Assembly: GCA_964625865.1 (NCBI GenBank)
Contig: CAZVEV010000274.1
Coordinates: 1-8,540, forward strand
Direction of reading: 5' to 3'
Length of the DNA: 8,540 nucleotides
Source: CAZVEV01 sp964625865
GTDB taxonomy: Bacteria; Planctomycetota; Phycisphaerae; SM23-33
The notes beneath the pieces were generated by a model. That model was given only the letters and a program-made list of their open reading frames with translations, had not been told where the DNA came from and ran no database searches. Every line of letters begins with the position of its first letter. Within the stretch, counting starts at the first letter, position 1. Below, in pieces: positions 4,752-8,540 of this stretch. Both the position numbers and the translations under genes were made by a program.

Positions 4752-4801
4752 TTCGATGAACCCACCGTCACGTCAGATGTACGGGGTGTCGATGCCCCGG
4801 A

Positions 4802-5821
4802 CTACCTCTTGCGCGTCGTCTTGCGCTCGACCGGGCGCCCGCACGTGCGAAGACGCCTTACTTCGCTGTGACGCAGGAGGCGCACATTGCCGATCTTCAG
4901 CCCGCGGTCGGTCAGCGGGCCTATGGCCGTGCGCTTCAGGCGGCGGACCTTGTTGCCCAGGCGGGCGAGCATGCGACGGATCTCGCGGTTGCGCCCTTCG
5001 GTGAGCCTGATCTCCAGCGAGGTCGTCTTGGGGTGGCGACGCAGGACCTTGACCCACGCCCCCTGCGTCCGCTTGCCGTCGATGTACATGCCCTTCTTGA
5101 GCGTCTCGATCTGCTCCCCCTCGACGCGCCCCTCGACTTCGACGACGTACGTCTTCATCACGCCGTGGCGCGGATGCGTCAGGTACTCGGTCAACTCGCC
5201 GTCATTGGTCAGGATGATCAGGCCCGTGCTTTCGACGTCGAGGCGGCCCACGCAGTAGACGCGTCCGGCGTCCGGCGGAGCGAGGTCGACCGCGCGGGGC
5301 CGCCCCGCCGGGTCCGACTGCGTACACACCACGCCGCGAGGCTTGTTCAACAGGTAGTAGACGCTGTGCGTCTCGGCCCCGATCCGGAGGGTGCGCCCGT
5401 CCAGGCGAATCTCGTCGACGGCGGGGTCGACGAAGCAGGGCAACGTGCCGATAACCCGCCCGTTGACGCTGATACGCCCCTCGACGACCATCTCCTCGAC
5501 GGCCCGACGCGACGCGATGCCGAATCGGCCGAGCACCTTCTGGATGCGCTGCTTGCCCATCTCCTTGTCACTGGGCTTGCCGCCCGCCCTCGGCTTGGCA
5601 CGCCGCGTAGGCGATTTTCCCGCGAGTCGCTCGTCGATCTCTTTGTCGGTCAGCTTGCTGTCGGTCCGCGGCTTGGCACGCTGCGCCGGCGGACGGGCCT
5701 TGCCCGCGCCGCGCCGCGAGCTCGCAGCCTTCGCGCGGCGGACGCCCTTTCCTTTCGCGGCCGTCCCGCGGCGGGAGGTGGGCTTCTTCGACGTCTTCTT
5801 CTGTCGGCGTTGTGCGGCCAT
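4802..5821 (-). CDS. rluB: RluB/RsuA-family 23S/16S rRNA pseudouridine synthase with basic N-terminal extension
   Basis: Converts a specific uridine of rRNA to pseudouridine. The first 90 residues are a Lys/Arg-rich, low-complexity extension with two copies of the pattern R-A-K-P-R-x-x-x-K-x-[ST]-D-K-E (48-61 and 74-87). Residues 92-145 form an S4 RNA-binding domain (R-I-Q-K-V-L-G-R-F-G-I-A-S-R-R, then G-R-I-S-V-N-G-R-V). The catalytic domain starts near Y-Y-L-L-N-K-P-R-G-V at 155-164. Its catalytic motif is G-R-L-D-V-E-S-T-G-L at 192-201 with nucleophile Asp195, followed by L-T-N-D-G-E-L, and the conserved G-R-N-R-E-I-R-R-M-L lies at 276-285. A basic tail follows. The order and the lack of a long C-terminal extra domain fit RluB better than RluE or RsuA, but the target site cannot be read from sequence. 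ATG at 5821 lies 6 nt after the manA stop; no strong ribosome binding site is seen, so translation is probably coupled. Confidence 0.9.
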   Translation of the reverse strand: MAAQRRQKKTSKKPTSRRGTAAKGKGVRRAKAASSRRGAGKARPPAQRAKPRTDSKLTDKEIDERLAGKSPTRRAKPRAGGKPSDKEMGKQRIQKVLGRFGIASRRAVEEMVVEGRISVNGRVIGTLPCFVDPAVDEIRLDGRTLRIGAETHSVYYLLNKPRGVVCTQSDPAGRPRAVDLAPPDAGRVYCVGRLDVESTGLIILTNDGELTEYLTHPRHGVMKTYVVEVEGRVEGEQIETLKKGMYIDGKRTQGAWVKVLRRHPKTTSLEIRLTEGRNREIRRMLARLGNKVRRLKRTAIGPLTDRGLKIGNVRLLRHSEVRRLRTCGRPVERKTTRKR

Positions 5822-5827
5822 TCGGGA

Positions 5828-6793
5828 TCAACTCGTTTCTTCGGGAAGGTCTATCAGCAGCCCCATCACGCCGGCTTCGACGGTCATCCGGGCATCCTGG
5901 AGCGCCGCCGGCAGGACAATCGTGTCGCCCGGCCTCACGTCCACGTCCCGCTCAACCGTCCCGGCGTGACTGAACCGGCAGGCCGGGCCAGCGAGCATCA
6001 TGAAGGCCGCACATCGGCCCTGGCCCACCTCGAACGACCGGGCCTGATCGCCGGCGATCCGTCGTACGCGGAAGTACGGCGTATCGACCAGGACGCCTGA
6101 TGCGGCGTCCGCGCCGGGCGGGTCGGCGTCACTGACGTTGAAATGGATGCACTGCATTGACCGTTCGACGTGTATCTCACGGCCGCGGCCCCAGTCGGTC
6201 ACGCGGTAGGTCGTGTCCGAAGGCGTCTGCACCTCGGCTACCACCACCCCGGCGCCCAGCGCGTGAACCGTGCCGGCGGGCAGGTGATGGAAGTCCCCGC
6301 CGGCCACGTCGTAACGCTGCACCAGGTCGGCCACCGTGTCGCTCTCGATCGCCTTGCGAAATGCCTCGGGCGTCACACCGTCCCGCACGCCCCTGTAGAC
6401 CATGCCATCGCGCGACTCGACGATGTACCAGCATTCGGTCTTCAAGGCGGCCGGCGGGCCTATCTCGGCCACCGCGCGGGCGTCCGGATGCACCTGGAGC
6501 GACAGGATATCGTTGGCGTCCAATAGTTTGAGCAATAGCGGGAATCGCCCGTCAACAGGCCGCGTCGCCCCCAGCAGGTCGCTGCCGAGTTCGCGCGTGA
6601 TCTCCGTCAGCGTCTTGCCCGCCTCCGGCCCGTTGGCCAGCACGCTCGTGCCCTCGGCCAGGTCAGCCAGCTCCCAGCTTTCGCCAATCGTCTGGCCCTG
6701 GGGCAAGGCCCGGACGAACAGCCGCTCAAGATTTCGCCCGCCCCAGATCTTCTCTTTGTAGATCGGGGTGAACGTGTACGGGTACAGGTCCAT
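5828..6793 (-). CDS. manA: mannose-6-phosphate isomerase, class I (short form)
   Basis: Zinc enzyme interconverting mannose 6-phosphate and fructose 6-phosphate, linking mannose use and GDP-mannose synthesis to glycolysis. The 321-residue product matches the short bacterial class I form (B. subtilis type, about 315 residues). It begins Y-P-Y-T-F-T-P-I-Y-K-E-K-I-W-G-G (4-19) and has G-E-S-W-E-L at 37-42. Likely zinc ligands are Gln100 and His102 in S-L-Q-V-H-P, Glu120 in K-T-E-C-W-Y, and His177 in A-G-T-V-H-A-L. The active-site stretch V-Q-T-P-S-D-T-T-Y-R-V-T-D-W-G-R (188-203) includes catalytic Arg197. A second small cupin-like domain follows, with D-V-R-P-G-D at 285-290. The start is the ATG at 6793-6791, because AAGGAA lies about 8 nt upstream on this strand; an in-frame extension to 6832 would add 13 residues foreign to the family. 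It is followed after 6 nt by the pseudouridine synthase gene, an unusual partner. Confidence 0.95.
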   Translation of the reverse strand: MDLYPYTFTPIYKEKIWGGRNLERLFVRALPQGQTIGESWELADLAEGTSVLANGPEAGKTLTEITRELGSDLLGATRPVDGRFPLLLKLLDANDILSLQVHPDARAVAEIGPPAALKTECWYIVESRDGMVYRGVRDGVTPEAFRKAIESDTVADLVQRYDVAGGDFHHLPAGTVHALGAGVVVAEVQTPSDTTYRVTDWGRGREIHVERSMQCIHFNVSDADPPGADAASGVLVDTPYFRVRRIAGDQARSFEVGQGRCAAFMMLAGPACRFSHAGTVERDVDVRPGDTIVLPAALQDARMTVEAGVMGLLIDLPEETS

Positions 6794-6811
6794 GTCTCTT
6801 TCCTTGTGGTA

Positions 6812-6847
6812 ACGGGGTATTGTACGCGCCAAGCTGCCCCAACACCA
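6812..6847 (-). promoter_or_regulatory. putative manA promoter
   Basis: On the - strand, TACAAT (6824-6819) matches the -10 consensus at five of six positions. Seventeen bases further up is TGGTGT (6847-6842), a weak -35. Transcription would begin near 6812, giving a leader of about 19 nt that includes the manA Shine-Dalgarno sequence. The -35 is poor, so confidence is moderate. Confidence 0.4.
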
Positions 6848-6856
6848 GTGCGCGGA

Positions 6857-6891
6857 ATCCCCCCAAAGCCCCCCGACGGCGTCGGGGGGAT
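6857..6891. promoter_or_regulatory. strong GC hairpin with a competing alternative pairing in the divergent gap
   Basis: CCCCCCGAC (6869-6877) pairs perfectly with GTCGGGGGG (6881-6889), loop GGC. An alternative 8-bp pairing joins ATCCCCCC (6857-6864) to GGGGGGAT (6884-6891), which would unpair the first stem. A palindrome GGGGATCCCC (6886-6895) overlaps its end. The structure lies between the two candidate promoters (manA -35 at 6847-6842, sulfatase -35 at 6927-6932), so it is more likely a DNA site or an upstream 3' end than part of either leader. No T-tract follows in either direction. Its role is unknown. Confidence 0.55.
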
Positions 6892-6926
6892 CCCCGCAAC
6901 ACCGTCTTGGGGCGTCCCTCTGCAGG

Positions 6927-6962
6927 TTGTGTCAGCCTCGACACGCAGGTATCATCGCGTAT
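6927..6962 (+). promoter_or_regulatory. putative sulfatase promoter overlapping a dyad
   Basis: TTGTGT (6927-6932) and TATCAT (6950-6955) are separated by exactly 17 bp and resemble a sigma-70 promoter (three of six and five of six matches). Transcription would start near 6962, giving a 72-nt leader. A short inverted repeat, GTGTC (6929-6933) with GACAC (6940-6944), overlaps the -35 and spacer where a repressor could bind, and GCAGGT is directly repeated at 6922-6927 and 6945-6950. Confidence 0.45.
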
Positions 6963-7019
6963 CGAGACCGCCCCATGCCCGCACGGAAACCGGGCGCGAT
7001 GGATGTGTACCCCTTGAAC

Positions 7020-7024
7020 AGGAA
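7020..7024 (+). promoter_or_regulatory. Shine-Dalgarno sequence of the sulfatase gene
   Basis: AGGAA lies 9 nt before the ATG at 7034. With the Tat signal that starts at this ATG, it rules out the longer in-frame reading that begins near 6806. Confidence 0.65.
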
Positions 7025-7033
7025 TCCACCACA

Positions 7034-8506
7034 ATGAAACGTCGCGACTTCCTGAGGAACAGTCTGATCGGCTCGGCGGGGATCTTCACCGGCGCGATGT
7101 CGCTGAAGGCGGCCAAGCCCCCTGCCAAGCGCCCCAACATCCTGTTTGCCATCGCCGACGACTGGGGCTGGCCCCACGCCAGCGCCTACGGCGATCCGGT
7201 GGTCAAGACGCCGGCGTTCGACCGCCTTGCCCGCGAAGGCATCCTGTTCAAGCACGCCTACGTCTCCTCGCCGTCGTGTACGCCCTGCCGCAACTCCATT
7301 CTCACCGGCCAGTACCACTGGCGGCTTGGGCCCGGCGCGAACCTGTGGAGCACGCTGGATCCGAGCCATCCGGTCTATCCGCTGCTGCTGAAGAAGGCCG
7401 GCTACTACACCGGCTCATGGCGCAAGAGCTACGGCCCGGGCAAGCTGCCCGGGTGGAAGGACCATCCGGCGGGCCAGCCGGGGGGCAACATCGACTCCTT
7501 CCTGGCCAAGAGGCCCAAGGACACGCCGTTTTGCTTCTGGCTGGGCGCCAGCGACCCGCACCGCGGATACAAGCTCCACTCGGGTGCCAAGAGCGGCATG
7601 GACCTGAGCAAGATCAAGCTGTTCGGCTGCTTCCCGGACAGCCCCGCCGTCCGCGGCGACGTGGCGGACTACTACTTCGAGGTCCAGCGTTTCGACAGCG
7701 ACGTCGGCAAGGCGGTCAAGAAGCTCGAAGAGATCGGCGAACTCGAGAACACGATCGTTGTCGTCACGGGCGATCACGGCATGCCCTTCCCGCGGTGCAA
7801 GGGCAACCAGTACGACTCGGGCGCCCGCGTGCCGCTGGCGATCCGCTGGGGCGCGAACATCAAGACGCCAGGCCGAACGGTCGACGACTTCGTCAGCCTG
7901 ACCGACCTGGCGCCGACGTTCCTCGAAATCGCGGGCGTCCCCGTGCCGAAGGTGATGACCGGCAAGAGCCTGACCGGCATCCTCGCCGGCAAGCCGGGCA
8001 GCCGCCAGTTCGTCCTGCACGGCAAGGAACGCCACTGCCCCGGACAGGAGGGCCACAAGGGCGGCTATCCCTGCCGCGCGATCCGCACCCACAAGTACCT
8101 CTACATCCACAACTTCAAGCCGGACCGCTGGCCCGCCGGCACGCCAAACCACACCAAGGCCGCCATCCCCGGCGCGTGGCTTGGCGACTGCGACAACGGG
8201 CCGACCAAGACCTACATCACCGCCAACAAGGACAAGGACGCCCACCACAGGCGCATCTACGACCTGTGCTTCGCCAAGCGACCGGCCGAGGAACTGTACG
8301 ACTGCGTCAAGGATCCCGAGCAGTTGACCAACGTGGCGGCCGACCCGGCGTACGCGGAGATCACGAAGACCCTCGCCGCCCAGTTGATGGCGAACCTGAA
8401 AGCCACCGCCGACCCGCGCGCCACCGGCGGCGGCGACGAATTCGACACGTACCCGTACTTCGGCGGCATTCCCAAACACCCGTCGGCCGGTCGGAAGAAG
8501 AGATAA
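7034..8506 (+). CDS. Tat-exported sulfatase, N-sulfoglucosamine sulfohydrolase-like
   Basis: Formylglycine-dependent hydrolase of a sulfate ester or sulfamate, probably acting outside the cytoplasmic membrane on a sulfated polysaccharide. The first 27 residues are a twin-arginine signal (K-R-R-D-F-L-R at 2-8, then a hydrophobic stretch and a basic turn). The mature part starts R-P-N-I-L-F-A-I-A-D-D-W-G (33-45) with metal ligands Asp42 and Asp43. The sulfatase signature is C-T-P-C-R-N-S-I-L-T-G (82-92): Cys82 would become formylglycine and Arg86 is the conserved Arg. D-P-H-R (174-177) and T-G-D-H-G-M-P-F-P (245-253), with Asp247-His248 where many sulfatases have Asp-Asn, resemble the SGSH (heparan N-sulfatase) branch. 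The substrate is not determined. The 490-residue length is normal. The gene ends with tandem stops TAA TAG (8504-8509). No maturase gene is in the window. Confidence 0.93.
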   Translation: MKRRDFLRNSLIGSAGIFTGAMSLKAAKPPAKRPNILFAIADDWGWPHASAYGDPVVKTPAFDRLAREGILFKHAYVSSPSCTPCRNSILTGQYHWRLGPGANLWSTLDPSHPVYPLLLKKAGYYTGSWRKSYGPGKLPGWKDHPAGQPGGNIDSFLAKRPKDTPFCFWLGASDPHRGYKLHSGAKSGMDLSKIKLFGCFPDSPAVRGDVADYYFEVQRFDSDVGKAVKKLEEIGELENTIVVVTGDHGMPFPRCKGNQYDSGARVPLAIRWGANIKTPGRTVDDFVSLTDLAPTFLEIAGVPVPKVMTGKSLTGILAGKPGSRQFVLHGKERHCPGQEGHKGGYPCRAIRTHKYLYIHNFKPDRWPAGTPNHTKAAIPGAWLGDCDNGPTKTYITANKDKDAHHRRIYDLCFAKRPAEELYDCVKDPEQLTNVAADPAYAEITKTLAAQLMANLKATADPRATGGGDEFDTYPYFGGIPKHPSAGRKKR

Positions 8507-8514
8507 TAGCCCCC

Positions 8515-8540
8515 CACCGCGCCACGGTTCGGTGCCACGG
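8515..8540 (+). repeat. short repeats after the sulfatase, cut by the window edge
   Basis: CACCG (8515-8519) can pair with CGGTG (8530-8534), and GCCACGG is directly repeated at 8521-8527 and 8534-8540. This may be the beginning of a 3' hairpin, but the window ends here, so it cannot be judged. Confidence 0.25.

Noticed and set aside
4868..6100. 410-codon + strand open frame across rluB and manA
   Set aside because: It spans two clear genes on the opposite strand and their junction, and shows no family motifs; a GC-rich shadow.
6806..7033. Upstream in-frame extension of the sulfatase by 76 codons
   Set aside because: It would bury the Tat signal inside the protein and read through the divergent promoter region; AGGAA supports the start at 7034.
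7415..8479. 354-codon - strand open frame opposite the sulfatase
   Set aside because: Composition is typical of an antisense shadow (Val, Ala, Gly, Arg, Asp rich), with no domain signature; the + strand sulfatase explains the region.
1..8540. CRISPR arrays, tRNAs, rRNA, insertion sequences, phage or defence genes
   Set aside because: None found by reading both strands: no regularly spaced repeats, no transposase or integrase motifs, and every sizeable stretch is explained by housekeeping genes or short gaps. The window does not hold a new multi-gene system that I can support.

Overview
The window looks like a piece of a GC-rich bacterial chromosome, most likely a planctomycete or a close relative. 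The reasons are the overall base composition, the Tat-exported SGSH-like sulfatase (a protein class greatly expanded in Planctomycetota), and ribosomal proteins with long acidic or Ala/Pro-rich tails. No rRNA is present, so this placement is inference.

Left part (1-4601, + strand). This is the widely conserved translation/replication cluster: the end of bL25 (rplY/ctc), pth, rpsF (bS6), ssb, rpsR (bS18), rplI (bL9) and dnaB. The first six are tightly spaced; pth and rpsF overlap by 26 nt. dnaB appears to have its own promoter: a TG-extended TATAGT box lies right after a strong dyad in the rplI-dnaB gap. The gaps after rpsF and before rpsR each hold a GC-rich hairpin without a T-tract. These are candidate mRNA-level control or processing elements. 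The genes supply ribosomal proteins, peptidyl-tRNA recycling, single-strand DNA protection and the replicative helicase.

Middle (4602-4801). This is a gap between convergent genes. It contains two nearly identical short palindromes in inverted orientation, a REP/BIME-like arrangement that may also end transcription from both sides.

Right part. On the - strand, manA (mannose-6-phosphate isomerase, class I short form) is followed after 6 nt by a RluB/RsuA-family pseudouridine synthase with an unusual basic N-terminal extension. Diverging from manA on the + strand is a sulfatase with a twin-arginine signal and a C-T-P-C-R formylglycine motif. The divergent gap (6794-7033) holds a candidate promoter in each direction and a strong hairpin between them.

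I see no CRISPR array, tRNA, rRNA, integrase, transposase, toxin-antitoxin pair or defence system. The gene content is ordinary. The points worth a second look are protein tails and repeats, mRNA hairpins, and intergenic palindromes, not a new multi-gene system.
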